Shown: positions 19,541 to 29,301, counted from the stretch's first letter. The stretch: DNA of 64,000 bases from Pseudomonas sp. RIT-PI-AD (GCF_025642785.1 NZ_JANZKU010000007.1:124001-188000), one strand, 5' to 3'. A program made the numbers and translations. The notes: generated from the letters alone by a model not told the origin.

Positions 19541-21022
19541 ATGGGCGCTTGGATTCGCGATATTTCCCTGAAGTACAAGTTCTGGGCCGTCAACGCCGTG
19601 GCCTTCTTCACCACCCTCGCGCTGGTGCTGTACGCCATGCACCTGGAACAGGACGCCCGTGCGGAAGAAACCCGGCGTAACGCGCTGATCCAGGCCAACC
19701 TGCTGAAAAGCTGGCCGTCGCCGTCGGCCCTGCCGCAGAGCGGCGACTGGCTGGTGTTCGCCGCCGGAACCTCCCCCCGCGTGGCGGGTACCGACTCCCC
19801 CGAACTGGGCAGGACCAGCGGCTGGGTCGACCTGCCCCATGACCGCCTGTTCGGCGAAGACCCGTTGCTCGGCGCCCAGGTCGTGGAGTTGCAGAACGGT
19901 CAGCGCCTGGCGGTTCTCGCCCATGGCCAGAGCCTGACCCAGGTATTCGCCGGCCGCGCCCTGCACTATGCGGGCGCGGTCTGCGTGCTGATGCTGGTGC
20001 TGCTCGGCGCCTCCGAACTGCTCATCCGCTTCCTGCTTTCCCACCTCAACACCCTCAAGGACGTGATGCTCCACGTGGAGCGCTCGGGCGATCTCGCCGC
20101 GCGAGTGCCGCTGGACAGTCGCGACGAAGTGGGCCAGATGGCCAATGCGTTCAACGCCATGCAGATCGGTTATCAACGGGTGGTCGGCACGGTCATGCAG
20201 GCCGCCGCGCGCCTGGACGAAGGCGCCGGGCGCCTCGCCGAGAGCATGAAGGAAGTGCGCCAGGGTATGCTCGGCCAGCAGAGCGAGACCGACCAGGCCG
20301 CGACCGCCATCGACGAAATGTCCAACACCGTGCACCACATCGCCCAGCACGCGGGCGACACCCGCGACCGCTCGGCGACCGCCGACCGCCTCGCCGGCGC
20401 CGGCCAGCAGGTGGTCGGCAAGGTCGAGCAATCCATCGCCAGCCTGTCGAAGGGCGTGCAGCAGACCGCCGAGATGATCGGCCAGTTGGCCGAGCACAGC
20501 CGCAAGATCAGCGGCGTGGTCAACGTGATCCACGGCATCGCCGAACAGACCAACCTGCTCGCCCTCAACGCCGCCATCGAAGCGGCACGCGCCGGCGAGA
20601 TGGGCCGCGGCTTCGCGGTGGTGGCCGACGAGGTACGCAACCTGGCCAAGCGGGTGCAGGACTCCACCGACGAAATCACCCAGATGATCGCCACCCTGCA
20701 ATCCGGCACCAGCGATGCCGTGGAATTCATGCGCGAGAGTTCGTTGCAGGCGGACGACTGCGTGCAGGAGGCCCACGCCGCCGGCAGCGCGCTGTCGGCG
20801 ATCACCGAAGCGGTGGCGCAGATGCGCGAAAGCAATACCCAGATCGCCGTGGCCGCCCAGCAACAGAGCCTGGTGGCGGAGGAAATGACCCGCTCGGTAG
20901 TGGGTATCCGCGACGTCACCGAACTCACCGTTCGCCAGACACTGGACTCGGCCAACACCAGCAGCGAACTCGCCGCCCTCGCCGCCGAGCTGACCAAGGC
21001 GATCCGCCAGCTCAAGCTGTAG
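19541..21022 (+). CDS. Methyl-accepting chemotaxis protein (PA2867-like)
   Basis: The 493-residue transducer has a first transmembrane helix (about 16-32), a short periplasmic region of about 110 residues, a second helix (about 143-165, [23 protein letters not shown]), a HAMP domain (about 165-220) and a long cytoplasmic signalling hairpin. The hairpin has the invariant tip [19 protein letters not shown]...[15 protein letters not shown]. No C-terminal CheR-binding pentapeptide is seen. The ligand is unknown. A perfect ANR box 75 nt upstream suggests expression at low oxygen. Confidence 0.93.
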   Translation: MGAWIRDISLKYKFWAVNAVAFFTTLALVLYAMHLEQDARAEETRRNALIQANLLKSWPSPSALPQSGDWLVFAAGTSPRVAGTDSPELGRTSGWVDLPHDRLFGEDPLLGAQVVELQNGQRLAVLAHGQSLTQVFAGRALHYAGAVCVLMLVLLGASELLIRFLLSHLNTLKDVMLHVERSGDLAARVPLDSRDEVGQMANAFNAMQIGYQRVVGTVMQAAARLDEGAGRLAESMKEVRQGMLGQQSETDQAATAIDEMSNTVHHIAQHAGDTRDRSATADRLAGAGQQVVGKVEQSIASLSKGVQQTAEMIGQLAEHSRKISGVVNVIHGIAEQTNLLALNAAIEAARAGEMGRGFAVVADEVRNLAKRVQDSTDEITQMIATLQSGTSDAVEFMRESSLQADDCVQEAHAAGSALSAITEAVAQMRESNTQIAVAAQQQSLVAEEMTRSVVGIRDVTELTVRQTLDSANTSSELAALAAELTKAIRQLKL

Positions 21023-21133
21023 CCGCGCAGAACCCGGGGTGGAGGCATCTCTCTCTGGTAGCGATCCCGTTGCCACGAAACGGCCCCACCGTCCCGACGC
21101 TTAGCCGATCGCGTCCACCCCAGACGCTCACCC

Positions 21134-21160
21134 TAGGGTGGATGACCTTCTCCATCCACT
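21134..21160. repeat. Short inverted repeat, first of two GTGGATGA elements
   Basis: TAGGGTGGATGA, a CCTTC loop and TCCATCCACTA form a stem-loop. With the second element about 100 nt downstream it shares AGGGTGGATGA, a sequence resembling Pseudomonas REP-type extragenic palindromes. Confidence 0.5.
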
Positions 21161-21230
21161 ACGCCCCTGCCTGTCACGAAGAATCGATCTCCCCGCATAT
21201 TGGCGCGCCTCCAAGGGTGCTAGGCGTAAG

Positions 21231-21276
21231 GATGTAGGGTGGATGAGCCGCACCCTCCATCACGGCTGCCTACATC
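21231..21276. repeat. Second GTGGATGA extragenic palindrome
   Basis: The outer arms TGTAGG/CCTACA enclose the inner arms GGGTG/CACCC, with GTAGGGTGGATGA at the left edge. The stretch 21023-21467 otherwise contains no gene I can support. Confidence 0.5.
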
Positions 21277-21467
21277 CGCAACGACGAAGCCGAGCCGCCC
21301 TGCCCGTGATCCGGCGGACGAAAGGCCCATCTGCCCTGCGAAGTCGGGAATCGATCAGCGCACCCGAGCCGAGCGTCCGCTTCTCTATCCAGGCGATAGC
21401 CACGAACGATTTTCGCCCACCTTCGCAACCGCCCTAGACTGCCCGCGTCCTACAGGAGGAATACGAC

Positions 21468-21707
21468 ATGACGAATGCCCATGCACACGCGCGAAGAATC
21501 CCGCCATTTCACACCGAAGTCATTCGGATGCTGTCCTGGCCTCTGTTCCTGCTCGGAGGCCTGAGCCTGGCGCTGGGCACAGTGCAAGCGGGCTTCGTGC
21601 CCTCGGTGGTCGGTGCCCTGGCGCTGTTGGCGGCCCGGGGGCTGCGAATGGGTTCGACACAAGCCGACGCTGCCGTCCAGGGCCTGAATGCCGCCAGGAC
21701 CTGTTGA
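21468..21707 (+). CDS. Small membrane protein, hypothetical
   Basis: The 79-residue product is preceded by a strong AGGAGG site 8 nt before the ATG (21454-21459), which argues that it is translated. A hydrophobic stretch at about residues 22-57 (MLSWPLFLLGGLSLALG... VVGALALLAARG) would form one or two membrane helices. No family recognised. Confidence 0.6.
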   Translation: MTNAHAHARRIPPFHTEVIRMLSWPLFLLGGLSLALGTVQAGFVPSVVGALALLAARGLRMGSTQADAAVQGLNAARTC

Positions 21708-21735
21708 GCGAGCGCCCAGGACCCGATCGGCGCCT

Positions 21736-22533
21736 TTAGCCGAACACCGTCACCGTTTGCCGACTGATCGCCAGCAGCTCGCCACGCGCCGACCACAAGC
21801 CGGAGGCGATGTGCCCATAGCCGTCGGCCGCGTGCTCGATGATCGCGCGATACAGGCACCAGTCGGCGGTGCTCAGGGTCGCCACCGGCTGGACGAACTC
21901 GATGGTCCAGGTCAGCGAGCTCCCCGGAGCAGGCGAACGCAGATGGGAGAGCAACGCGGGCGGCCAGGCGTCCACCAGCGCCAGCAGGTGGGTTTCGCTG
22001 ACCGGGCATGCCTCGTGCTCTTCCTTCAGTCGCACCCAGCCGCCCATTTCCCGCGAGCGGTCGTGGCTGAAAGGCATCCCGCCGAGACCCCAGCGCATCG
22101 CCAGGTAACGGGTGAACTCCGGGGTCACGCCCTTGATGTAGGGCAGCTCCTGGCAGGCCTCGACCGCCTTCATCGAGGGCGCCGGCTCCGCTTCGACCCG
22201 CACCGCGGATTCCCGCGGCGCACCGAAGCTCCCCTGCACCAGGGTCACCACCTGGCCGTTCTGCACTGCGCGGCCGAGCACCTGGCTCACCGCCTTGCCC
22301 TCGCGAAGGACTTCAGCCTCGAAGCTCACCGGCACGCCCGGCTCCACCGGACCGACGAAGGTGATCGCCAGCGAGCGCACCGGGCGTCCCTCGGGCACGC
22401 GGGACGCCATGGTCTCGTAAACCAGCGCGGCGACCAGGCCGCCGAAACTCGCCCGGCCCTGCGCCCATACGCTGGGCAGGACCATGGATTGCGGGGTCAG
22501 GCGCACCGCCTGGATCAGTTCGGAAAAGTTCAT
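21736..22533 (-). CDS. Acyl-CoA thioesterase-like double-hotdog protein
   Basis: The 265-residue protein starts MNFSELIQAVRLTP. It contains two hotdog halves typical of the TesB-like acyl-CoA thioesterase family: GRASFGGLVAALVYETMASRV (about 26-46, with central helix) and, in the second half, SSLTWTIEFVQPV and DGYGHIASGLWSARGELLAISRQTV. Members hydrolyse medium to long acyl-CoA in the cytoplasm. The specific substrate is unknown. It runs in the same direction as the CHAD and tgpA genes but leaves about 120 nt to them. Confidence 0.85.
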   Translation of the reverse strand: MNFSELIQAVRLTPQSMVLPSVWAQGRASFGGLVAALVYETMASRVPEGRPVRSLAITFVGPVEPGVPVSFEAEVLREGKAVSQVLGRAVQNGQVVTLVQGSFGAPRESAVRVEAEPAPSMKAVEACQELPYIKGVTPEFTRYLAMRWGLGGMPFSHDRSREMGGWVRLKEEHEACPVSETHLLALVDAWPPALLSHLRSPAPGSSLTWTIEFVQPVATLSTADWCLYRAIIEHAADGYGHIASGLWSARGELLAISRQTVTVFG

Positions 22534-22651
22534 GTCGAGGCGCTCTGCGAAAGATCCTTGGATCTTAGGGGAAACGGCGAGCGCACCGGAAGGCGCAACA
22601 GGCGCCGCTCCCGCCACATCGGCTGGGAAAAGCGCCGTATCGCGCCAGCGC

Positions 22652-23413
22652 TCAAGCGAAGGCCCTGCGCAGGGCCTTCACCGATGCGTCGGCGCGCTTT
22701 TCCGCCGCGCGCATGCCCCGCTGCCAATCCGCCCGACAGGGCGCCAGATCGGCCTCGCCATCGGCGCGCAGCAGCCATTCATGGCGATCGTGCCAATCGC
22801 CCAAGGCAGCCTGGGCGTTCTTCAGAAGGGCTGCCGCGCTGGCGGGCAGATCGGCGATGTCGGGGTAGGTTTCCGCGCCGTAACGCACCCGCTTGATCAA
22901 CAGGCGCAGGTGATGCCGGTCGAACTGCGGGTCATGCAGCGCATCGAGCAGGCGCAGCTGCTGTTTGCACTGGTGCTTGAGCAGACGCTTGTGCAGCCCG
23001 TGCAGGTCGCCCTCCCGTTGCATCAAGCGCCAGAACGACGGCAACGCGTCAAGCGTCACGAACAGGCGTTGCAAGGCCTGGCTGGAGAGCAGCACCGGAT
23101 AGCCACGCTCCAGGTGGGCCCGCCGGCGCACCGCCGCCTCGTGTTGCCCATGGCGTTCCAGTTCCGCGGTGAGCACTTCCAGATCGCGCAGCGGTCCGCC
23201 GAGGCCTCCCACTTCGCGCGCCGCCTCGCACAGGGGCTGCACCATCGGCAGTTTCTTCAAGGGCCGCAGCAGGCTGCGCAGGCGCCGCAGCGACACGCGC
23301 AGGTCGTGCAGGCCCTCCTCGTCCGTACGGGCGCGCAACCGGGCGCGACAGCTGCGCAAACGGATTTCCTCGGTGAGGATCCGTGCGATCAGCGAGTCGA
23401 TCAACTTGGCCAT
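22652..23413 (-). CDS. CHAD domain protein
   Basis: The 253-residue helical protein has the histidine motif HDLRVSLRRLRSLLRPL near residues 36-52 and further conserved basic residues, including FDRHHLRLLIKRVRYGAE. CHAD domains bind inorganic polyphosphate through these basic faces. It is a single-domain protein without the CYTH triphosphatase domain. It lies just downstream of tgpA on the same strand, 48 nt apart. Confidence 0.9.
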   Translation of the reverse strand: MAKLIDSLIARILTEEIRLRSCRARLRARTDEEGLHDLRVSLRRLRSLLRPLKKLPMVQPLCEAAREVGGLGGPLRDLEVLTAELERHGQHEAAVRRRAHLERGYPVLLSSQALQRLFVTLDALPSFWRLMQREGDLHGLHKRLLKHQCKQQLRLLDALHDPQFDRHHLRLLIKRVRYGAETYPDIADLPASAAALLKNAQAALGDWHDRHEWLLRADGEADLAPCRADWQRGMRAAEKRADASVKALRRAFA

Positions 23414-23461
23414 ACTTGTCTTCCTTGTATCGATTGTCCGGTGGCGACCTGGCGCGGCGGC

Positions 23462-25462
23462 TCAGCGCTCGATGCGGGTCAGGCGCCAGGGCAAGGCCCG
23501 GCGCAGCCTACGCAGGCCTTGTTTCAGTTCGTGGGGTCGTACCGCCTGGCCGGCGTAGCGCTGCCGCTCGTAGGCGTCGGCGAACGCCTGGATGGCCGTC
23601 GCCTGTTCCGGCAGGGCCCGGGTCGCCCGCTCGGCGAACGCGCGCGGACCCTCGCCCGCCTGGCGATGCAGGCCGTGGCGGGCCAGCAGCCTTTCGAAAC
23701 GCAGGAACAGACGCACCTGCGGGTCCTGGCGGCCCTGCCAGGGCTTGAACAGCAGCAGCGCCAGCAGCCCGAGCGCCAGCCCACCGCCGCCCACCAGGCC
23801 CGAGGCGAGCACCCGCGCGTCCATACCGCCGAACCAGCGCTGGAAGAACTCCAGTTGCTGATCGCCCTGGTAACCGAGCACCCAGCGCTGCCAACCGTAG
23901 TTCAGCTCGTCCCAGGCCATGCGGGCAGCGTTGAGCCAACCGAGGTTGCGATAGCGCAAGGGGGACAGCGGCGACTCCTCGAGGAAGCTTCCTTCCGCCG
24001 CCAGCGCCTCCTCCAGGCCCAGCTCGATGCGCTCCGGCGCCACCTGAAAGGTGGGGTCGACGCTGGTCCAGCCCACCTCGGGTTGCCAGTACTCGACCCA
24101 GGCGTGGGCGTCGAACTGACGAACCTGGACATACTTGCCCGAGGCGTTCGGTTCGCCGCCCTGATAGCCGGTCACCACCCGCGCCGGCACCCCCGAGGCG
24201 CGCAGGACGAAGGTCATGGCGCCGGCGTAGTGGGCGCAGAAACCGCGGCGGGTATCGAAGAGGAAGGTGTCGATGTCGTCCGGCCCGCTTTCGCCAGGCC
24301 GCAGGGTATAGACGTAGGGCTCCCGGTTGAAATGCTCCAGCACCGCCTGCACCCGCTGCGGGACCTGGGGATAACGGGTCTGCAATTCAGCGGCCCAGGC
24401 TCGGCTACGCGGATTGCCCTGGGGTGGCAATTGCAGGTCGCGACGCAGGCTCTGCGCCGGTACCCCGCTTTCGCGCACCGCCTGGGGCCAGGAGGTGACC
24501 CGGTAGAGCAGCGAGCGGTCCATCGGGCGACGACGTTGCAAGCGGAAATCCGACATCTGCCGCGCGCCCTCGAGGTCGGTCTCGGCGATATCCAGGCTGA
24601 ACAGCCAGGGTTGCGTGCTGGGCTGCATGACGATGCTGTAGCGCAACGGCGCGCCCTGTTTCCGCCAGGCGGGCGGCGGACCGGAAGCCTGCGCCGTGTA
24701 GGCCTGAGACCAGCGGCGCCCGTCGTAATGTTCGAAGGTCAGGGCACGCCAGTAGAGCTCGCGCCGCGGCGGAATCTCGCCTTCGAAACTCGCGCGGAAG
24801 GCCAGCTCGGCCGAGCGACTGAGTTCGGCGATGTCGCCGGGCGACATGTTGTCGGACAGCCCGGTCACGCCTTTTTCGTTGGGCACGGGCAAGGACCACA
24901 ACGGCCCCATCCGCGGGAAGAACACGAACAGCAGCAACATCAATGGCAAGGCCTGGGCCATCAGGGTCGCGGCCAGGCGCAGGGTCGCGGTCGGCCGGTC
25001 GGCGGTCGCGGCGCTCTGCTGCAAGCCGATCGAGGCCGCCAGCAAGGCGGTGATCGGCAGCAGGCTGTACAGCGCGGAGAGGAGACCGTCGTCGAACAGG
25101 TAGGCGGTGACCACCACGAAGAAGCCCAGGAAGACCAACACCAAGGCATCGCGCTGGCTGCGCATCTCGACCATTTTCAGGATGAAGGCGGCGATCAGCA
25201 GCACCACACCGCCGTCCAGTCCCACCAGGCTTCCCCGGCTGAAATAGGCGCCGCCGCACGCCAGAACGACAAGGCCGACCTTGGCCCAGGCGGTCGGATA
25301 ACCGGCGCGCATGCGGAAGATCTGCACCCGCCACGCCAGGCAGGCCAGCCAGAGCGGCAGCATCCACGGCGGCAGGTGCAAGAAATGCGGCAGGATCGCC
25401 AGGGATTGCGCCACCAGCAGCCAGGTCAGGCTGGCACGCGGGATCGTGTGTACGGCGCTCAT
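23462..25462 (-). CDS. tgpA: Transglutaminase-like membrane protein TgpA
   Basis: The 666-residue protein has about five N-terminal transmembrane helices (residues 10-190), a periplasmic transglutaminase-like domain and a final helix (about 555-580). The catalytic triad is Cys409 (RRGFCAHYAG), His453 (FDAHAWVEYW) and Asp469 (SVDPT). P. aeruginosa TgpA (PA2873) is essential for growth and has this architecture and length. The start overlaps the stop of the DUF58 gene by four bases. The moxR-DUF58-tgpA order is a conserved operon. Confidence 0.94.
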   Translation of the reverse strand: MSAVHTIPRASLTWLLVAQSLAILPHFLHLPPWMLPLWLACLAWRVQIFRMRAGYPTAWAKVGLVVLACGGAYFSRGSLVGLDGGVVLLIAAFILKMVEMRSQRDALVLVFLGFFVVVTAYLFDDGLLSALYSLLPITALLAASIGLQQSAATADRPTATLRLAATLMAQALPLMLLLFVFFPRMGPLWSLPVPNEKGVTGLSDNMSPGDIAELSRSAELAFRASFEGEIPPRRELYWRALTFEHYDGRRWSQAYTAQASGPPPAWRKQGAPLRYSIVMQPSTQPWLFSLDIAETDLEGARQMSDFRLQRRRPMDRSLLYRVTSWPQAVRESGVPAQSLRRDLQLPPQGNPRSRAWAAELQTRYPQVPQRVQAVLEHFNREPYVYTLRPGESGPDDIDTFLFDTRRGFCAHYAGAMTFVLRASGVPARVVTGYQGGEPNASGKYVQVRQFDAHAWVEYWQPEVGWTSVDPTFQVAPERIELGLEEALAAEGSFLEESPLSPLRYRNLGWLNAARMAWDELNYGWQRWVLGYQGDQQLEFFQRWFGGMDARVLASGLVGGGGLALGLLALLLFKPWQGRQDPQVRLFLRFERLLARHGLHRQAGEGPRAFAERATRALPEQATAIQAFADAYERQRYAGQAVRPHELKQGLRRLRRALPWRLTRIER

Positions 25463-26451
25463 GACTCGATGCCCCACAGCGCCAGCGCCCGCAGACAGGC
25501 GTCGCGATGGGCTTCTCCGGTATCCGGCGCGCGCTCCAGCCCTGGCAGGCGCAAGCCGAACGCCTGGCCCCGCTCGGAAAACGCCAAGACCCAATGGCAC
25601 AACAGGGCCAGGCGCAACTCCGCATCGCCCTGCAGGCTGTCGTAGTCGAGCCACAGGTCACGGCCGCTCAAGGCGGCGAAATCCTTCACCAGCAACCCCT
25701 GGCCACGGGAATAGGCCTTCCAGTGCAGGCGACGTTTCGAATCGCCTGGCTGATAGAGTTTCAATCCCTGGTAATCGTCGGTGCCCTGGCCCTGGGTTCG
25801 GCTTCCGCCTTCCTGATCGTCGTCGCGCCCACCCGCCGCCAGCGGCAACTCCCCTGGAATCGGCTGCGGGTAAACCAGCGCGGCCTGTTCCAGATCCACC
25901 CAGCTCCAGGCCACCAGCACCCCAAGCGGGAAGCGCGTTTCCACCCGCAAGCGGCCAGGCCTCAGCCAGCCGCGACGGGTCGCGGGCAAGGCGAGCACGC
26001 ATTCGCAGGTGCCTCGCGGGGGCACGTCGCTGACCTGTAAGGGTCGCGGCGGCCAGCCGAGGGCGATGGCCCGATGGGCTCGACCGGCACTCTCCAACTG
26101 CACGCGGAAAAGCGCCTCTTCGCCGACGAACACCGCATTGCCGCCGCCGGCCTTCAGCACCAGGGTGGCCAGGTTTCGATAGGTGTGCAGGATGGCGACG
26201 ATGAACACCGACAGCAGCAGGAAGGTCATGCCATAGGCCAGGCTGTTCTGGTAATTGATCGCCGCCAGCAGCATCAGCAGCAGTGCCAGGCCGAAGGCGG
26301 CCCCCACACGGGTGGGAATGATGAAGATGCGTCGCCGATCCAGGGCGACACGGGTCGCGGGCGGGATCCGCCGCGCCAGCCAGCGGTTCCAGCGCAGCGA
26401 GAAGCGGGCGTTCACCATCGGCTCGCGCCCCGGGAGGAACAGGGGTCGCAT
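25459..26451 (-). CDS. DUF58 domain protein (PA2874-like)
   Basis: The protein has 330 residues from the ATG at 26451; a start at 26418 is equally possible since neither has a clear ribosome-binding site. Two transmembrane helices occur at about residues 45-85, then a periplasm-directed beta segment. The DUF58 motif DDYQGLKLYQPGDSKRRLHWKAYSRGQGLLVKDF is recognised from its core RxYxPGDxxRRIxWK. The protein is the usual partner of MoxR ATPases and transglutaminase membrane proteins in an operon of unclear assembly or stress function. Confidence 0.9.
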   Translation of the reverse strand: MRPLFLPGREPMVNARFSLRWNRWLARRIPPATRVALDRRRIFIIPTRVGAAFGLALLLMLLAAINYQNSLAYGMTFLLLSVFIVAILHTYRNLATLVLKAGGGNAVFVGEEALFRVQLESAGRAHRAIALGWPPRPLQVSDVPPRGTCECVLALPATRRGWLRPGRLRVETRFPLGVLVAWSWVDLEQAALVYPQPIPGELPLAAGGRDDDQEGGSRTQGQGTDDYQGLKLYQPGDSKRRLHWKAYSRGQGLLVKDFAALSGRDLWLDYDSLQGDAELRLALLCHWVLAFSERGQAFGLRLPGLERAPDTGEAHRDACLRALALWGIES

Positions 26452-26464
26452 GGACGCGGCCGGC

Positions 26465-27382
26465 TCACAGCACCGGCACTTCGCGCAGCAGCCACTGCAC
26501 CAGGCCGCCCCCGCCGTGCCCGCTGGCGTCGGCTCGCTCACGGAGGCGATGGCCCACCACCGCACCGAGTACCGCCTGGACGTCCTCGGGGATCACGTAG
26601 TCGCGCTCGCCGAGGAACGCCCAGGCCCGCGCGGCCGCCAGCAGCGCCAGGCTCGCCCGCGGCGAGAGGCCCCAGGCGAACTGCGCCTGGCTGCGGGTGG
26701 CTTCCACCAGGCGCAGCACGTAATCCACCAGCGCGTCGCTGGCGCGCACGCGGCTCACCTCGGCTTGCAGCGCCGCCAGCTCGGCATGATCGAGCAGCGG
26801 CTCCAGGCGCGGCAGCAGTTCGCGTCGGGCCTCGCCGAGCAGCAGGGCTTTCTCCGCGGCCTTGGCCGGGTAACCGAGGGACAGGCGCATCAGGAACCGA
26901 TCCAACTGCGATTCCGGCAAGGCGAAGGTGCCACCCTGGGTGACGGGGTTCTGCGTGGCGATCACGAAGAAGGGCTCCGGCAGCGGCCGGGTCGCGCCCT
27001 CGATGGTCACCTGGCCTTCCTCCATGGCTTCGAGCAAGGCGCTCTGGCTCTTCGGCGTGGCGCGGTTGATCTCGTCGGCCAACACCAGCTCGGCGAAGAC
27101 CGGCCCCGGATGGAAGATGAACTGGCCGCTGTCCTTATCGAACACCGAGGTGCCGAGGATGTCCCCCGGCAGCAGGTCCGACGTGAACTGGATGCGCTGG
27201 AAACTCAGGCCGAGGATCTTCGCCAGCGCGTGACTCAAGGTGGTCTTGCCCATGCCGGGCAGGTCCTCGATCAACAAGTGGCCGCGCGCCAACAGGCAGG
27301 CCAGTGCCAGCCTGACCTGGGGCTCCTTGCCCAGCAGCACCCGATTCACCGCGTCCAGACAGGCATCCAGCTTGGTTCGCAT
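26465..27382 (-). CDS. MoxR-type AAA+ ATPase
   Basis: The 305-residue AAA+ protein has Walker A LPGMGKTTLS (about 40-49), Walker B LVLADEINRATPKSQSALLEAM (about 98-118), sensor 1 VIATQNPVTQGG and a C-terminal lid domain with GLSPRASLALLAAARAWA. MoxR ATPases act as chaperones for enzyme or complex maturation together with their operon partners, here the DUF58 protein and TgpA. It is the first gene of the operon, 13 nt before the next start. Confidence 0.94.
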   Translation of the reverse strand: MRTKLDACLDAVNRVLLGKEPQVRLALACLLARGHLLIEDLPGMGKTTLSHALAKILGLSFQRIQFTSDLLPGDILGTSVFDKDSGQFIFHPGPVFAELVLADEINRATPKSQSALLEAMEEGQVTIEGATRPLPEPFFVIATQNPVTQGGTFALPESQLDRFLMRLSLGYPAKAAEKALLLGEARRELLPRLEPLLDHAELAALQAEVSRVRASDALVDYVLRLVEATRSQAQFAWGLSPRASLALLAAARAWAFLGERDYVIPEDVQAVLGAVVGHRLRERADASGHGGGGLVQWLLREVPVL

Positions 27383-27862
27383 CGTTCGCTCCTTCGTTAA
27401 AGACTGTCGATGCTACTGTCCGGCCGCCCGCGGGCAAAGCCGGATGTAACCTTTGCTCACGAAACGGGTTCGCGGCCGCTCTTCGTTTGGAAACCGCCAA
27501 GTCCGGACGTTTCGCCTTTTTCGGCTCGTGCAGCTTCCGCAAGCCATGCGGTTCGGGCCTGTACAGCGATAGTCTCGCCCCGTCTGAAGTCGATCACTTA
27601 CAAAAAAGCCGTTTGCTTACTTGTGGCCAAGCCAATCGGCGACATCGTTACGGGAAAAAAAGGTCGATGACCTGTATAGACGATGGCAATTAGCCGATGA
27701 AGATGGATAGACTCACTCTCGCACCAAGGCTAGGAGCGATCAGGCGCACCAGATGCACGGGAGTGCCGCCTTTCATGTCAAGGAGACCGGCAAGGGAGCG
27801 CAAAACCGCCCATACCCTCCTGACAGGGATGGACGCCGCAGTGTCAATTCGAGCAGTAGACC
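27383..27862. other. Intergenic region between moxR and SCPU-like gene
   Basis: This 480-nt stretch contains the promoter of the moxR-tgpA operon and of the small secreted protein gene. It is noticeably less GC-rich than its surroundings between 27590 and 27700. No RNA gene or reliable promoter pair was identified. Confidence 0.5.
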
Positions 27863-28171
27863 ATGCGTACCATGCGCTTCACGACGATCATCGCCGCCCT
27901 CTCGCTGTGCCTCGCGCCTGTGTGCCAGGCCGGCCAGAACCAGGGCGACCTGGACATCCGCATGACCATCCTCGAGGCCTGTCAGGTGTCTGCCGTCGCC
28001 ACCTCCGACAGGCTCGCCCTGCGAAGTCCCCCGTGTGCCGATCGCGGCAGTTACCGGGTGCGCTACGACGCTGACGGCAGGCACATCGATCGATCCGGCG
28101 CTCAGCGCCACCTCGACCCCATAAAAGGCGGCACGGCTGGCGCGCCGATCCAGGTGACCCTCTACTGGTGA
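27863..28171 (+). CDS. Very small secreted SCPU/Csu-like protein
   Basis: The 102-residue protein has a clear signal peptide (MRTMRFTTIIAALSLCLAPVCQA). It then continues GDLDIRMTILEACQVSA, which resembles the first strand and cysteine of spore coat U/Csu pilin domains (GxFxVxxxIxxxCxVSA). It ends with QVTLYW, like the VTVTW C-terminal strand. A typical SCPU domain is about 130-150 residues; here the middle is much shorter and two cysteines remain. No usher or chaperone gene is adjacent. It may be an orphan or degenerate adhesin subunit; the family assignment is tentative. Confidence 0.5.
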   Translation: MRTMRFTTIIAALSLCLAPVCQAGQNQGDLDIRMTILEACQVSAVATSDRLALRSPPCADRGSYRVRYDADGRHIDRSGAQRHLDPIKGGTAGAPIQVTLYW

Positions 28172-28178
28172 GCCGGGC

Positions 28179-28787
28179 TCACGCCGGCCGTTCGAGTTCG
28201 AAGGTGTCGCGGGTGAAGGTATAGGCCTTGCCGCCCAGGCGCCCGACCAGATCCAGCTTGCGCGGGTCGATCCGGCCCTTGGCATCCAGCACCGCGTCGT
28301 CCACATGGGCGAGCAGCACTTCGGCGAAGATCAGGTGGCAGTTCGGCGCATGCCGCGGATAGGGCTGGATCTCGGCGAGCCGGCACTCGAAGGCCACCGC
28401 GGCTCCCTCGACCCTTAGCGCCGCGACCCGCTCCGCCGCGCGGGTGGCGATGCCGCAACGCTCGAACTCGCTCACTTCGTACGGCAGCAGAGCGGCGCTG
28501 GCATTCATCGCCTCGACCTGAGCCGCCGCGACCAACTGGATTACCAGCTCGCCGGTCTCGCGCACATTCAGCAGGGTGTCCTTCAGCGAACCGTCGTCGC
28601 GGTTGCCGACGTTGACCATCAGGGTCGGCGGTTCGTCGCTGATCACCTGGAAGAAGCTGAAAGGCGCCAGGTTGTCGATGCCCGCCGCCGAACGGCTGGA
28701 AACCCAGGCGATCGGCCTGGGCGTGACGGTGGACGCCAGCCAGCGATAGGCGTCCAGGGGCGAGAGGGAGGCGAAGTCGAGACGCAT
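28179..28787 (-). CDS. Flavin reductase-like (FMN-binding split barrel) protein
   Basis: The 202-residue protein has the Flavin_Reduct signature LASTVTPRPIAWVSSRSAAGIDNLAPFSFFQVISDEPPT (about 17-55), a split-barrel FMN site, and CRLAEIQPYPRHAPNCHLIFAEV later. It belongs to the DIM6/NTAB group, reducing flavins or serving as a flavin-binding protein. Partner unknown. It directly abuts the preceding lipoprotein gene (stop at 28788, start at 28787), so the two are co-transcribed. Confidence 0.88.
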   Translation of the reverse strand: MRLDFASLSPLDAYRWLASTVTPRPIAWVSSRSAAGIDNLAPFSFFQVISDEPPTLMVNVGNRDDGSLKDTLLNVRETGELVIQLVAAAQVEAMNASAALLPYEVSEFERCGIATRAAERVAALRVEGAAVAFECRLAEIQPYPRHAPNCHLIFAEVLLAHVDDAVLDAKGRIDPRKLDLVGRLGGKAYTFTRDTFELERPA

Positions 28788-29066
28788 TCAGCGGCCCGCC
28801 CTGGATTCGCGGATATAGAAGCGCGCCTTCTCGGCCTTCTGGGTGCAGCCTTCGAAGCGCTCGAACTGCTGCTGGGTCTTGGCCCCGGTGAGCAGGGACA
28901 GCGCCTTGGAATAGCTGATGGTGCCGGCGAAGCCCTCGGCCTTGGCCAGGTCCAGTTCTTGCCAGGCGCTGTCCAATTGGCTGGCACAACTGTCGCGGTA
29001 AGCCGTTCTCGCCGAACAGCCGCCCAGCACCAGGGCGACCAGCGACAACGCGATCCAGGATTTCAT
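28788..29066 (-). CDS. Small lipoprotein, hypothetical
   Basis: The 92-residue product has a type II signal peptide with lipobox LGGC (Cys17). The remaining helical domain of about 75 residues contains two further cysteines (SCASQ and EGCTQ) that could form a disulfide. The chosen ATG at 29066 begins the signal peptide. Envelope location is clear; function unknown. Confidence 0.8.
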   Translation of the reverse strand: MKSWIALSLVALVLGGCSARTAYRDSCASQLDSAWQELDLAKAEGFAGTISYSKALSLLTGAKTQQQFERFEGCTQKAEKARFYIRESRAGR

Positions 29067-29301
29067 CGAGACACTCCTTCGGTATCGGAAAACGGAAAAC
29101 GGCCGCTGTCCGATGACGGTCAGTACAGCCTGGAAGCCTGGCCGGGAGCCAGCCTGTCTCTGACTGGAGCCTGCCCGATACGTTCCGCGCGGGCGAAAAC
29201 CCCGCGCAGGGAATCCGCCCGCGACCAAGGTCGGCCGGCCCCACCCTTGGCGGGCCACGCGCGGGCGCGTATGGTCGAGCGCTTTACCAAGGGGGGCGAA
29301 G

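Noticed and set aside
22484-25645. A 1053-codon open frame on the plus strand
   Set aside because: It runs antisense through the CHAD gene and tgpA, is rich in Arg, Gln, His and Gly, and has no family motif. It is a typical antisense frame in GC-rich DNA; tgpA has a full catalytic triad.
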